Source of the DNA: CBDANZ01 sp965197865
GTDB taxonomy: Bacteria; Acidobacteriota; Vicinamibacteria; Vicinamibacterales; CAVVIG01
Length of the DNA stretch: 64,000 nucleotides
Reading direction: 5' to 3'
Assembly (NCBI GenBank): GCA_965197865.1
Contig: CBDANZ010000003.1
Location: 186,001 to 250,000 of the forward strand
Shown here: positions 25,614 to 34,375 of the stretch, one piece after another
Position numbering within the stretch: position 1 is the stretch's first letter
Layout: every line of letters begins with the position of its first letter
Translations under genes and position numbers: made by a program
Notes under the pieces: model-generated
Database searches by the model: none
What the model was told of the DNA's origin: nothing
Seen by the model: the letters and a program-made list of their open reading frames with translations, nothing else

Positions 25614-26933
25614 ATGAGAATCCTGTCCATCACAGCCGGCGCCGCCGCGATGTACTGCGGCAGTTGCCTGCGGGACAACGCGCTGGCCGCCGAGCTCGTC
25701 GCGCGCGGCCACGACGTGACGCTGGTGCCGCTCTACACCCCGCTTTTGACCGACGAAGCCAACGTCAGCCGTGCGCGCGTGCTCTTCGGCGGCATCAGTA
25801 TCTACCTGCAGCAGCGCTCAGTCGTCTTTCGGCACGTGCCCCGCCTGCTGGACCGACTGCTCGACTCACCCCGGCTCATCAGGACGTTCGCCGATCGCAT
25901 GGCGTCGACCGATCCCCTCGTGCTCGGCGGCTTGACGGTCTCGATGCTCGAAGGCGACGCGGGCGTGCTCCGCAGGGAGTTCGACAAGCTGCGCGACTGG
26001 GTCGCCTCCGAGCCGCCACCCGACATCGTCAACATTACGAACTCGATATTGATCGGGCTGGCGCGGCCGCTGGCCGAGGCGCTGGGAGCACCGATCTGTT
26101 GCACCCTTCAAGGTGAAGATCTGTTTCTAGGCGGCCTCGTCGACCCGTACCGTGCGCGGGCGCTCGACCTGATTCGCCAGCAGGTCCGGCACGTGGACCG
26201 CTTCGTGGCCGTCAGCGACTACTACGCCGGTTTCATGTCACAGCACCTGCAGATTCCGCCCGGCCGCACGTCAGTCGTGCCGCTCGGGATCAACATGACC
26301 GGTTTCGAGCGAAGAAAGCCGAAGGCCGGAGGAAGCGACGTGTTTCGGGTCGGATACCTCGCGCGGATCGCTCCGGAAAAGGGCCTGCACCTGTTGGCCG
26401 ACGCCTTTCAGCGCTTGCGCCGGCGCACAGCAGCATCGCCCCTGCGGCTCGAGGCTGCCGGTTATCTGGGTCCGGCCGATAAGCCCTATCTCGCCGGCGT
26501 TTGGAAATCACTCGAGCGGGCCGGGCTCGCCAGCAACTTTGTGTTTCACGGCGCCGTTGATCGGGGGGGGAAGCTGGAGTTCCTGCGTAGCCTGGACGTG
26601 CTGTCGGTGCCGGCCACCTACGACGAGCCGAAGGGACTGCCTCTGCTCGAGGCCATGGCGACGGGGGTACCGGTCGTGCAGCCGAGGCGCGGCGCCTTCA
26701 CGGAAATTATCGAAAAGACGGGCGGCGGCCTCCTCGTCGAACCAGACGATGCCGAGAGCCTGGCGGACGGGCTATTCGCGCTCTGGCGCGATCGCGCGCT
26801 GCGCGATGAGCTCGGGCGGCGCGGCCATGAGGCCGTTTGGGACCACTACACGATTCAGCGCTCGGCACACCGGCTCCTCGAAGTGTACGACGAGGTCGCA
26901 GGCCGGAGGAAGCGTCGCGAATCGGTTGCGTGA
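25614..26933 (+). CDS. Glycosyltransferase family 4
   Basis: 439-residue GT-B enzyme. The N-terminal half starts MRILSITAGAAAMYCGSCLR, the glycine-rich acceptor side. The C-terminal half has the nucleotide-sugar site: RIAPEKGLHLLADAF (EKG), DVLSVPATYDEPKGLPLLEA and MATGVPVVQPRRGAFTEIIE (E-x7-E). VVPLGIN precedes the second domain as in other family 4 enzymes. It would transfer a sugar from an activated donor to a lipid or small-molecule acceptor at the inner membrane. Placed between the acyl reductase and the ABC exporter, it may glycosylate the product before export. Confidence 0.92.
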   Translation: MRILSITAGAAAMYCGSCLRDNALAAELVARGHDVTLVPLYTPLLTDEANVSRARVLFGGISIYLQQRSVVFRHVPRLLDRLLDSPRLIRTFADRMASTDPLVLGGLTVSMLEGDAGVLRREFDKLRDWVASEPPPDIVNITNSILIGLARPLAEALGAPICCTLQGEDLFLGGLVDPYRARALDLIRQQVRHVDRFVAVSDYYAGFMSQHLQIPPGRTSVVPLGINMTGFERRKPKAGGSDVFRVGYLARIAPEKGLHLLADAFQRLRRRTAASPLRLEAAGYLGPADKPYLAGVWKSLERAGLASNFVFHGAVDRGGKLEFLRSLDVLSVPATYDEPKGLPLLEAMATGVPVVQPRRGAFTEIIEKTGGGLLVEPDDAESLADGLFALWRDRALRDELGRRGHEAVWDHYTIQRSAHRLLEVYDEVAGRRKRRESVA

Positions 26934-27003
26934 TGCTACAAGCGGCCTTGCAACCTCGCGGGTGGCCGAGGCCGGGCGCCCGTGGATGCGACGGTACCAG
27001 GTT

Positions 27004-27675
27004 ATGCTCGAAGTCACACAGGTCAGCAAGGAGTATCCGACGCCGAGGGGTTCGCTCTCCGTGCTCTCCGCGGTCTCGCTGTCGCTGGCGCCTGGCGACG
27101 CCGCCGCCATTATGGGGCCGTCGGGGAGCGGCAAGAGCACGCTGCTCTACATTCTGGGCGCCCTCGAACCGCCGACTAGCGGCGCCGTCAGTCTCGACGG
27201 CTGCGATCCGTTCCAGCTCGACGCGGGCGCCCTCGCCGCGTTTCGCAACCAGCAGATCGGCTTCGTCTTCCAGGATCACTGCCTGTTGCCGCAGTGCTCC
27301 GTGCTCGAGAACGTACTCATCCCAACGCTCGTGGCCAAGAGCGGAGACGGCGACGCTGAGCGCGCGCGGGAGCTGGTGGCTCAGGTGGGCCTCGGCGACC
27401 GTGCCGATCACCGGCCGGCAGCGCTCTCGGGCGGCGAGCGGCAGCGTGCGGCGATGGCTCGAGCGCTCATCAGGAAGCCGCGCCTTCTTTTGTGCGACGA
27501 GCCCACAGGCAACCTCGATCGCGCCTCGGCCGAGAACGTAGCGTCGGTCCTGCTCGATTTGCACCAGCGTCAGCAGACGATCCTAATCATCGTGACGCAC
27601 AGCTCCGAGCTCGCCGGGAAGTGCCCAATTCGGTTCGAGCTGACCAATAGGCGCGTGAAACGTGTCAGTCCCTAG
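27004..27675 (+). CDS. ABC transporter ATP-binding protein (MacB/LolD type)
   Basis: 223 residues from ATG 27004. Walker A GPSGSGKST, Q-loop FVFQDHCLLPQCSVLENV, signature LSGGERQRAAMARAL, Walker B LLLCDEPTGNLD and the switch His in IIVTHSSEL are all intact. The LPQxSVLENV and EPTGNLD wording is typical of ATPases that work with FtsX-fold permeases (MacB, LolD, FtsE). Its partner is the giant permease downstream (27865), separated by a repeat-filled 189-base gap. An ATG six codons upstream (26986) is an alternative start. Confidence 0.93.
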   Translation: MLEVTQVSKEYPTPRGSLSVLSAVSLSLAPGDAAAIMGPSGSGKSTLLYILGALEPPTSGAVSLDGCDPFQLDAGALAAFRNQQIGFVFQDHCLLPQCSVLENVLIPTLVAKSGDGDAERARELVAQVGLGDRADHRPAALSGGERQRAAMARALIRKPRLLLCDEPTGNLDRASAENVASVLLDLHQRQQTILIIVTHSSELAGKCPIRFELTNRRVKRVSP

Positions 27676-27864
27676 TCCCTGGGCCTTGGTCCTTGGTCCG
27701 CCCTTCGGTCTTGATCCTCGGCTTGCTCCCTCCTTCCTCCATGGCCTTTGGGGTCTTCGCCCGCTCTTCATTCTTGGTGCTTGGCCTGGACGAGGAACGA
27801 AGGACCTGGGACGACAAAGGACCAAGGACGGACCGGGGACGAAAAACCGAGAACCAGGGACCAC
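27676..27864. repeat. Imperfect inverted array of GGTCCTT/AAGGACC heptads
   Basis: The left half has CCCTGGGCCTTGGTCCTTGG and related words. The right half has GAAGGACCTGGGACG, AAAGGACCAAGGACGG and AGAACCAGGGACC. The halves are complementary in many places, so the RNA between the ATPase and permease genes can form a long irregular hairpin. No promoter is evident. Confidence 0.75.
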
Positions 27865-30800
27865 ATGAAAAGGCTCCACCTCGTCCGGCGCGGCCTGACC
27901 TACTACTGGCGCACCAACGTGGCCGTGGTTGGAGGTGTGGCGGCCGCCGTGACGGTGCTGGCGGGTGCGCTTCTCGTCGGCGACTCTGTGCGAGGCAGCC
28001 TGCGCGACCTAGTGATCCAGCGGCTGGGTCGCACCGATCTTGTCGTCGTCTCGTCGGAGTTCTTCCGCGCCGGATTGGCCGACGACCTGCGCGCCGACCC
28101 ATCGTTTCCGGTCGACTTCCACGACATTTGTCCCATCATTGCCGTGCCGGGCCTCGCCACCGATCAGGCGAGCGGCCGGCGCGCCTCGCGCGTCCAGGTG
28201 TACGGCGTCGACGACCGGTTCTGGCGCTTTCACGCCGTGTCGTCCGGCTTCCGCGAAACGGCCGCCTCATCGCGTGAGGTCTTGCTGAGCGAGGCACTGG
28301 CGCGCGACATCGGCGCAGCGGCCGGGTCCACGCTGCTCTTGCGCGTGCAGCGACCCTCGGAGATCCCTCTCGAATCGCTGCACGGGAGAAAAGACGACCT
28401 AGGCCGCACGGTGCGGCTCGCTGTTCGAGCCGTGTTGTCGGCGGCCGACCTGGGCGAGTTCTCCTTGCAGCCGCAGCAGGGCGAGGTACGCGCGGCGTTC
28501 GTGCCGCTGGCCCGGCTGCAGCAGGATCTCGACCTTCCCGGTCAAGTCAATACGCTTCTCGTCTCGGTGAGGGCGGCTGCGAGCCGTGGGCCTGAAAGCC
28601 CCGCGCGACAACCGAACCTACAATCACAGCTCGAGAACCTGATTCGACGTCACGCATCTTTGGAGGACGTCGGTCTGAGGCTCCGGGCGCTCGACGCCCC
28701 ACACGTGATCTCGGTTGAGAGCGCCGGCACGCTCATCGACGCGAGGCGCGAGGAGGCGACGCTCCAGGCGGGCCTCGATCTCGGTCTGCGTCCGACGCCG
28801 GTGCTGACCTACCTCGTCAACACCCTGCGGGCGGGCGACCGCTCGATCCCTTACTCGCTGGTCACGGCTGTGGATCTGGCGCTCGTGTCGCCGGACCTGC
28901 GGAGCGAGGAAGCGGCTCTGCCTCCGATCGTCCTCAACGAGTGGGCGGCCCGTGACCTCGGCGCCACCGTCGGCGATCGTATCACCCTCGACTATTTTGT
29001 CTGGGAAGACCCGGGGACGCTCGACACTCGATCGTCGCCCTTCCGGCTCGCACGGATCGTGCCGCTTCACGGCGCGGCCGCCGATCGGGATTTCGCGCCG
29101 GTCTACCCGGGCATCACCGAATCGGAGAACCTCCGCGACTGGGAACCGCCTTTCCCGATCGACCTCAGTCGTATCCGTTCCACCGACGAGGATTACTGGC
29201 GCCGGTATCGGACGACGCCGAAGGCGTTCATTCCCGAGGCCTCCGGCCGGGTCATCTGGCGCTCCCGGTACGGATCGCTGACGTCGATCCGGTTCGCGCC
29301 GCCTCGCGATGCCTCGCTCGACGCGGCGCGCGAACAGCTCGCCTTGCGCCTGCGCTCGACGCTCGATCCGCTTGCGGCGGGTCTGTCGGTCGGCGACGTT
29401 CGCCAGGAAGGGTTGGCCGCTTCGCGCGGCGCGACCGATTTCGGCGAGTACTTCACCTACTTCAGCTTCTTCCTCGTGGTGTCGGCGATCATGCTGGCGG
29501 CGCTTTTCTTTAAGCTGGGCGTCGAGCAGCGGAGCCGCGAGGTCGGCTTGCTGCGGGCCGTCGGCTTCACTACCCGAGCCGTGCGGCGGCTGTTCACTGG
29601 CGAGGCGATCGTCGTGTCTTTGCTCGGCAGCCTGATCGGCCTCCTCGGCGCACTGGCTTACAGCGGTCTGATGATGACGGGACTTCGGACCTGGTGGGTC
29701 GATGCCGTCGGCACGACGGCTCTCACGTTGCACGTGTCGGCAATGTCGCTCATCGCAGGTGCGGCGGGCGGTGTGGCGGCGGCGCTCGTCTGCCTCTGGT
29801 GGACGCTCGGCGCGCTGGCGCGCGTCTCTGAACGGAGCTTGCTGGCCGGACAACTCGAAGGCGAGGCGTTGGCCAGGCAGCCCGCCAACCGACCGATCGC
29901 GCGACCCTCTCAGGGTCGCGTCCAACGGGAGTCTGAAAGGCGCGCGCTCCTCGGTGCTCTGGGCTTCCTTCTTCTCGGCCTGCTGCTGCTCGCCGGAGGA
30001 ACGACAGGTTGGCTCGGCCGGGCCGGCGCATTTTTCGGCGCTGGCGCGTCGCTCTTGACCTGCTGCCTCTTTGCTATGAGTTTCTGGTTGCAGAGATCGT
30101 CGCCGGCGCCGCTCGGCGGCCACGGCTGGTGGTCGGTTTCGAGGCTCGGGTTCAGGAATGCGTCGTACCGGCCGACCAGAAGCGTGCTGTCGATCGCCGT
30201 CATGGCCTCCGCCACGTTCATCGTGATTTCCGTCGACGCATTTCGCCCCCACGAGGGAGTCGGCGCTTCAGGTCCACGCTCCGGCACCGGTGGCTACGCG
30301 CTCCTCGTCCACACAGTGCTCCCAATCGCGCACGACCCGAACAGTCGGGAAGGGCGGGACCTGCTGGGGTTGTCAGGCCTCAGCGGCGTTACGACCGAGC
30401 CGTTCCGGCTCTTGCCGGGAGACGACGCGAGCTGCTTGAACCTGTACGCGCCGAAACAGCCGCGTATTCTCGCGGTCCGACACGACTTTGCCGCACAGGG
30501 ACGCTTCGCCTTCCAAAGCTCCCTGGGCGAGTCCGACGCCGAACTGTCCAACCCCTGGCTGCTTCTCGAACGCAACCAGCCGGACGCGGCCATTCCCGTG
30601 ATTGCCGACGCCAAGTCGATGACCTACGTGTTGCACAAGGGGCTCGGCGACGAGATGGTCGTGAACTACGGTGGGCAAGAGGTGCGGCTGCGTCTCGTGG
30701 CAGCGCTGGTCGACAGCATTTTTCAGAGCGAGCTGTTGATGTCGGAGGCCAACTTCCTGAAGCTTTTTCCCGAACGGCAGGGCTACCAGTTCCTGCTCGT

Positions 30801-31305
30801 CGACGCACCGGCCGATCGGCAGGCCGAAGCGGCTGCGGCCATTGAAGATCGCCTCAGCGATTTCGGCGCGGATGCCATGCCGACCGCTGAACGGCTGGCC
30901 GCGTTCCACACGGTCGAGAACACGTACATTTCGACGTTTCAGACGCTCGGCGGCCTCGGCCTGCTGCTCGGCACCGTCGGGCTCGCGGCCGTGCTGTTGC
31001 GCAACGCGCTCGAGCGGAGGCGCGAGCTAGCGCTGCTCGCGGCGGTGGGGTACGGTCGCAACCGCCTGGTGCTCATCGTGATTGCCGAGAGCGCCCTGCT
31101 CCTCGCCTGCGGGCTGGCCACCGGCGTGATATGCGCGCTCGTCGCGATTGCCCCCGCAACCGCCGAGCGCGGCGGGAATCTGCCGACGGGTGCGGGCGCG
31201 TGGCTCCTCCTTTTCTTAGTGTTCGGCACCGGCCTGGTCTCGTCGATCGTCGCGACCCGGGCGGCCATTCACGTTCGACTGCTCGACGCGCTGCGTGCCG
31301 AGTAG
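27865..31305 (+). CDS. Large FtsX-family ABC permease
   Basis: 1146 residues from ATG 27865 (MKRLHLVRRGLTYYWRTNVA). The first helix (about 18-38) is followed by a large extracytoplasmic region (about 40-530). The first FtsX domain begins at YFTYFSFFLVVSAIMLAALF and continues through SREVGLLRAVGFTTRAVRR and three helices. A second helix group and outer domain follow. The C-terminal FtsX domain has FQTLGGLGLLLGTVGLAAVL, ERRRELALLAAVGYGRNR and final helices. It is two MacB-like halves fused, about twice normal size. With the ATPase it should drive export or periplasmic mechanotransmission. A CGCGACCCT palindrome (29900-29920) is read through in frame as ARPSQGR. Confidence 0.9.
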   Translation: MKRLHLVRRGLTYYWRTNVAVVGGVAAAVTVLAGALLVGDSVRGSLRDLVIQRLGRTDLVVVSSEFFRAGLADDLRADPSFPVDFHDICPIIAVPGLATDQASGRRASRVQVYGVDDRFWRFHAVSSGFRETAASSREVLLSEALARDIGAAAGSTLLLRVQRPSEIPLESLHGRKDDLGRTVRLAVRAVLSAADLGEFSLQPQQGEVRAAFVPLARLQQDLDLPGQVNTLLVSVRAAASRGPESPARQPNLQSQLENLIRRHASLEDVGLRLRALDAPHVISVESAGTLIDARREEATLQAGLDLGLRPTPVLTYLVNTLRAGDRSIPYSLVTAVDLALVSPDLRSEEAALPPIVLNEWAARDLGATVGDRITLDYFVWEDPGTLDTRSSPFRLARIVPLHGAAADRDFAPVYPGITESENLRDWEPPFPIDLSRIRSTDEDYWRRYRTTPKAFIPEASGRVIWRSRYGSLTSIRFAPPRDASLDAAREQLALRLRSTLDPLAAGLSVGDVRQEGLAASRGATDFGEYFTYFSFFLVVSAIMLAALFFKLGVEQRSREVGLLRAVGFTTRAVRRLFTGEAIVVSLLGSLIGLLGALAYSGLMMTGLRTWWVDAVGTTALTLHVSAMSLIAGAAGGVAAALVCLWWTLGALARVSERSLLAGQLEGEALARQPANRPIARPSQGRVQRESERRALLGALGFLLLGLLLLAGGTTGWLGRAGAFFGAGASLLTCCLFAMSFWLQRSSPAPLGGHGWWSVSRLGFRNASYRPTRSVLSIAVMASATFIVISVDAFRPHEGVGASGPRSGTGGYALLVHTVLPIAHDPNSREGRDLLGLSGLSGVTTEPFRLLPGDDASCLNLYAPKQPRILAVRHDFAAQGRFAFQSSLGESDAELSNPWLLLERNQPDAAIPVIADAKSMTYVLHKGLGDEMVVNYGGQEVRLRLVAALVDSIFQSELLMSEANFLKLFPERQGYQFLLVDAPADRQAEAAAAIEDRLSDFGADAMPTAERLAAFHTVENTYISTFQTLGGLGLLLGTVGLAAVLLRNALERRRELALLAAVGYGRNRLVLIVIAESALLLACGLATGVICALVAIAPATAERGGNLPTGAGAWLLLFLVFGTGLVSSIVATRAAIHVRLLDALRAE
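29900..29920. repeat. In-frame palindromic element inside the permease gene
   Basis: Arms CGCGACCCT and AGGGTCGCG flank CTC, identical in the arms to the element inside gltB at 13759-13779. It encodes part of IARPSQGRVQ in a loop between helices. Confidence 0.85.
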
Positions 31306-31488
31306 TTCAAGGCCTGCCGTACCCTCCGTTCCAAGATTCGTTCCTTGCTCGCATTTTTTCTGAATCTTTCACGCGCGCGAAACGGCAGGCATCTCTCGTC
31401 CTGGCGGCGGAGGTACGGGCAGGACGATCTGGCTCGTCGACCGGCGGACCCAGGCGAGACGTGAATCGTAGCCAGGAGTGCGTTGCAA
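31306..31488. other. Convergent intergenic region with inverted repeats
   Basis: Between the ends of the permease (+) and TonB receptor (-) genes. It holds CCTGCCGTACCCTCCG near 31315 and its near-complement CGGAGGTACGGGCAGG near 31408, plus GCCTGCCGT/ACGGCAGGC. These could fold as a bidirectional terminator structure, but the loops are long. Confidence 0.35.
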
Positions 31489-33654
31489 TTAGAAGGTGAC
31501 GCCCGCGCGGATCCCAAACGTGCGGGGCGCGCCGCTCTCGCCGATGAAACCAGAGGACGCGAAACCTGGATAGGCGAACGCAACCGGGATGTAGCGCGTG
31601 CTGAAAGCGTTGCGCGTCCATGCCTCAGCGAATAGCAGTTCGCCGCGCACACCAGCGCGGAAGTTCGCGACCGAGTAGGCCTCCTGTCGCTCGGTGTTCG
31701 CATCGTCGTAGTGGTAGCTGCCTCGGAAGACGACTTTGGCGCGGATGTACAGTGTTGACCTGGAATTCAGGGCCGCCGAGTACTGTCCGCCCACGTCCGC
31801 CGTGTAGGTGGGCGTGTTGGACACCCTGTTGCCGCCCACCACCGCGCCGTTCGACACGCTCCCGCTTGCGAACCGCGCGTCGGTATAGCCGACACCGGCA
31901 AACACATCGCAGCCGGCAAGAACCCGCGCGTTCAGCTCCACTTCAACACCCTTGCTCGTCGCACCGCCGGCGTTCGTGATGAAAAACTGCAGGGGTACCG
32001 CGGGGTTCGGAACGTTCACCTGCAGGTCGCGCCACTTGATATAGAACACCGACGTGTTCATCGACACACGACCGTCCCACACGAGGGTCTTAGCGCCGGC
32101 CTCGTAATTCCAACTGTGCTCCTGGTCGTACCCTTCGTTGCCCGCTGGCGATGCGGCATTGAAGCCGCCGGCTTTGAACCCACGAGCCGCGGTGGCATAC
32201 ACCATCTGCTTGGCCGGCACGAGGTGATAGGCCACGGTGAACTGCGGCGACACATCCGTAAAGTCGGCCTCGACCTTCACGGCCGTTGGGGGTGCAATAG
32301 CCGGCGAGAAGAACGTGTCGAGCGTCGCGCGCTTGTTCTCGCGGTCGCCTCGCAAGCCGATCGTGCCTTCGAGCTTTTCCCGGAACATGAACGTGCCCCG
32401 TCCGTAGAGCCCCAGGCCGCGATCGTCGAGTGTGGATCGCGGCGAATGCTGGCTCACCTGAAAGTTGACGAACTGCGACAGCACGAACGGCGAGAACTTG
32501 TTGACCGCGTCCTGCTCGTAATCCTGCGTGAACACAAAAACGCCAGCCTGCCACCGCAGAGTGACGTCGTCTGACAGCGAAAACGCGGCGTCTCTTGCCG
32601 TCCCCAAGCGAACTTCCTGCGTGAACTGAAGGGCCTGCTCGTCGTTGTCGCGCGTGACGAGCGGCAGTGCCGTGTAGTCGAGATCGGTGCGATCCTTCGT
32701 CTTCCAGCTGACGAAACCGGTGGTCGCTGAAATGTCGACGGCCTTCCCGGTGCGAGCGACGAGCACGGTCGGCGCCAGGATATCCCGGTGGGTGAAGCCT
32801 TCGAAATCGCGCACGGCATGGAATGGCCGCGCGCGGAGCGCGTTCAGATCGTTCAGGGCAAAGTCGCCGTCGCGCGCTCGTTCGCTCGTCAGAATCACGC
32901 GCGTCTCCCAGTTCGCAGCCGGCGTCCAGAGGAGCTGTGTTTTCGTAAAGAACGCCGAGCGCGAATCCAAATCGTTGCCGGTGACGTCGTTCTTCGTGAA
33001 GCCGTCACGCGCCGAGTAGCCAAAAGAAATGCCGAGCGCAACCTTATCGGTCTTGAGCGGACCCGACAGGGCGCCGCGCAACTCCGCGGAACTGAAATTG
33101 CCGAGTGGACCGACAAGACTTCCTGTCCATTCGCTCAGTGAAGGCCGGCTGCTCGTGATGTTGACGAGTCCGCCGATGGTGTTGCGGCCGTACAAGGCGC
33201 TCTGCGGCCCCCGCACGAATTCGACCTGCTCGACATCGGCCAGCTCGATGCTCGACGAATTCGCGTTGAGCTGTGGGACGCCGTCAATATAGGTCGCGAC
33301 GCCGGGATTGTTCGGGCTCGACCCGATGCCCCGGAACCGCGGGTTGCTCAGCTTGCGCGCCGTGAACTCGTGGAAAAACGTGTTCGGAGCGTAGTCCGCC
33401 GCATCGCTCACGCTGCGCACGGCCGCCTGCTCGAGCGTCTCTTTCGGCACGGCCGTCACGCTGACCGGCGACGCCTGCACGTCCTCCGGCTCTTTTTCCG
33501 CACTCACGGTAATGACCGGTAGACGGGTCCGCAGCGCGCCTCCATTATCCTGTTCAGGCTGGGTTAAACCGGCCGCCTCTTCCAAGGGCTGCTGGGCGCG
33601 CGTGACGATGGGCGCGGCCAAAACCAGCATCAGTGTCAGGGCAAAAACGCGCAT
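31489..33654 (-). CDS. TonB-dependent outer-membrane receptor
   Basis: 721-residue outer-membrane transporter. It has a signal peptide (MRVFALTLMLVLAAPIVTRA) and a TonB-box-like PVITVSAEK. The plug domain follows (SPVSVTAVPKETLEQAAVRS, RFRGIGSSPNNPGVATYIDG, VEFVRGPQSALYGRNTIGG). The beta-barrel contains EKLEGTIGLRGDRENK, ATAARGFKAGGFNAASP and a C-terminal strand ending FGIRAGVTF with terminal Phe. The sequence style is that of ferric-siderophore or vitamin-type receptors in the iron complex group. Ligand unknown. Preceded by an intergenic GGCTTTC-type repeat and then a small membrane protein gene on the same strand. Confidence 0.93.
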   Translation of the reverse strand: MRVFALTLMLVLAAPIVTRAQQPLEEAAGLTQPEQDNGGALRTRLPVITVSAEKEPEDVQASPVSVTAVPKETLEQAAVRSVSDAADYAPNTFFHEFTARKLSNPRFRGIGSSPNNPGVATYIDGVPQLNANSSSIELADVEQVEFVRGPQSALYGRNTIGGLVNITSSRPSLSEWTGSLVGPLGNFSSAELRGALSGPLKTDKVALGISFGYSARDGFTKNDVTGNDLDSRSAFFTKTQLLWTPAANWETRVILTSERARDGDFALNDLNALRARPFHAVRDFEGFTHRDILAPTVLVARTGKAVDISATTGFVSWKTKDRTDLDYTALPLVTRDNDEQALQFTQEVRLGTARDAAFSLSDDVTLRWQAGVFVFTQDYEQDAVNKFSPFVLSQFVNFQVSQHSPRSTLDDRGLGLYGRGTFMFREKLEGTIGLRGDRENKRATLDTFFSPAIAPPTAVKVEADFTDVSPQFTVAYHLVPAKQMVYATAARGFKAGGFNAASPAGNEGYDQEHSWNYEAGAKTLVWDGRVSMNTSVFYIKWRDLQVNVPNPAVPLQFFITNAGGATSKGVEVELNARVLAGCDVFAGVGYTDARFASGSVSNGAVVGGNRVSNTPTYTADVGGQYSAALNSRSTLYIRAKVVFRGSYHYDDANTERQEAYSVANFRAGVRGELLFAEAWTRNAFSTRYIPVAFAYPGFASSGFIGESGAPRTFGIRAGVTF

Positions 33655-33694
33655 CCCATTCCTCCTCGAGAACCGCCACGAAGACGTGAAACCA

Positions 33695-33765
33695 GCCCTT
33701 CGGCTCTTGGCTTTCGGCTATGGGCTATTCCCCCAAACCTGAAGCCCAAAACTCACAAGCGCTTG
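33695..33765. repeat. GGCTTTC/GGCTATG heptad-like repeat
   Basis: Words CGGCTCTTGGCTTTCGGCTA and TGGGCTATTCCCCC recur with roughly seven-base spacing, between the TonB receptor start and the stop of the membrane protein gene at 33766. Confidence 0.6.
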
Positions 33766-34245
33766 TCACGCCTCCGGGCGGAAGTACAACACCATTCCGG
33801 CGCCCACGGAGGCCAGCAGAAACCCGACGAACAGCAACGGATTGGGCGCCATCTTCGGCGGGTGAACGATCACCGAGTAGAGCACGTTGACGACTGGCGC
33901 TCCGCCGAACACGAGCGGCATCACGTAGAGCGGAATCCCGCCGCTCTTGAACGACCAGATGATGCACGCGGCTCCAAGGGCTCCGAGCGCGCCCGCGATG
34001 GTTGCTGCAGTGGTGCCGGCGGCATCGAAGCCAGAGAGACCGCCCTGCGCGGACAACGCGACGACGGGGATGATGACGCCCACCATAAAGTAGGCGACGC
34101 CCACGCACAGCAGCGCCTTGAGCGGATTCCCGAGCTGCGTCTGTCCCTGATGGAGCACGGCGCCGTACACGCCCCACGACAGCACGGCACCAGCCACGAA
34201 CACGATCCATCCCATACGTTGCCCCGTTGCTTGACCATTCATCAT
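33766..34245 (-). CDS. Small integral membrane protein (five helices)
   Basis: About 159 residues, start MMNGQATGQRMGWIVFVAGA (ATG 34245 or 34242). Five hydrophobic spans: roughly 10-28, 42-62, 78-98, 108-128 and 138-155. The pattern resembles half of a drug/metabolite-type transporter, though I recognise no exact family. A short HPPKMAPNP loop precedes the last span. Same strand as the TonB receptor downstream, so it may be co-transcribed with it, 111 bases apart. Confidence 0.7.
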   Translation of the reverse strand: MMNGQATGQRMGWIVFVAGAVLSWGVYGAVLHQGQTQLGNPLKALLCVGVAYFMVGVIIPVVALSAQGGLSGFDAAGTTAATIAGALGALGAACIIWSFKSGGIPLYVMPLVFGGAPVVNVLYSVIVHPPKMAPNPLLFVGFLLASVGAGMVLYFRPEA

Positions 34246-34280
34246 CTGAAGCGCCCGAGAACCCATTTCACCACACTTGG

Positions 34281-34334
34281 TGTAGCGCAGGTCCTCAGAC
34301 CCGTCCGAGAACGGGACTGAAGTCCCGCGCTACA
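34281..34334. repeat. Nested palindromic intergenic element
   Basis: Outer arms TGTAGCGC and GCGCTACA enclose inner arms CGGGACT and AGTCCCG (34312-34327, loop GA). It belongs to the same general GGAC/GTCC palindrome family seen at 9241, 58374 and 63007. Confidence 0.75.
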
Positions 34335-34375
34335 GTCCAGCGGAATAGGCAAGGAAACCGCTTCTCGAGCGTACG

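Noticed and set aside
28624..30252. 542-codon minus-strand frame
   Set aside because: Antisense of the permease gene, Arg/Glu/Ala-rich with no domain.
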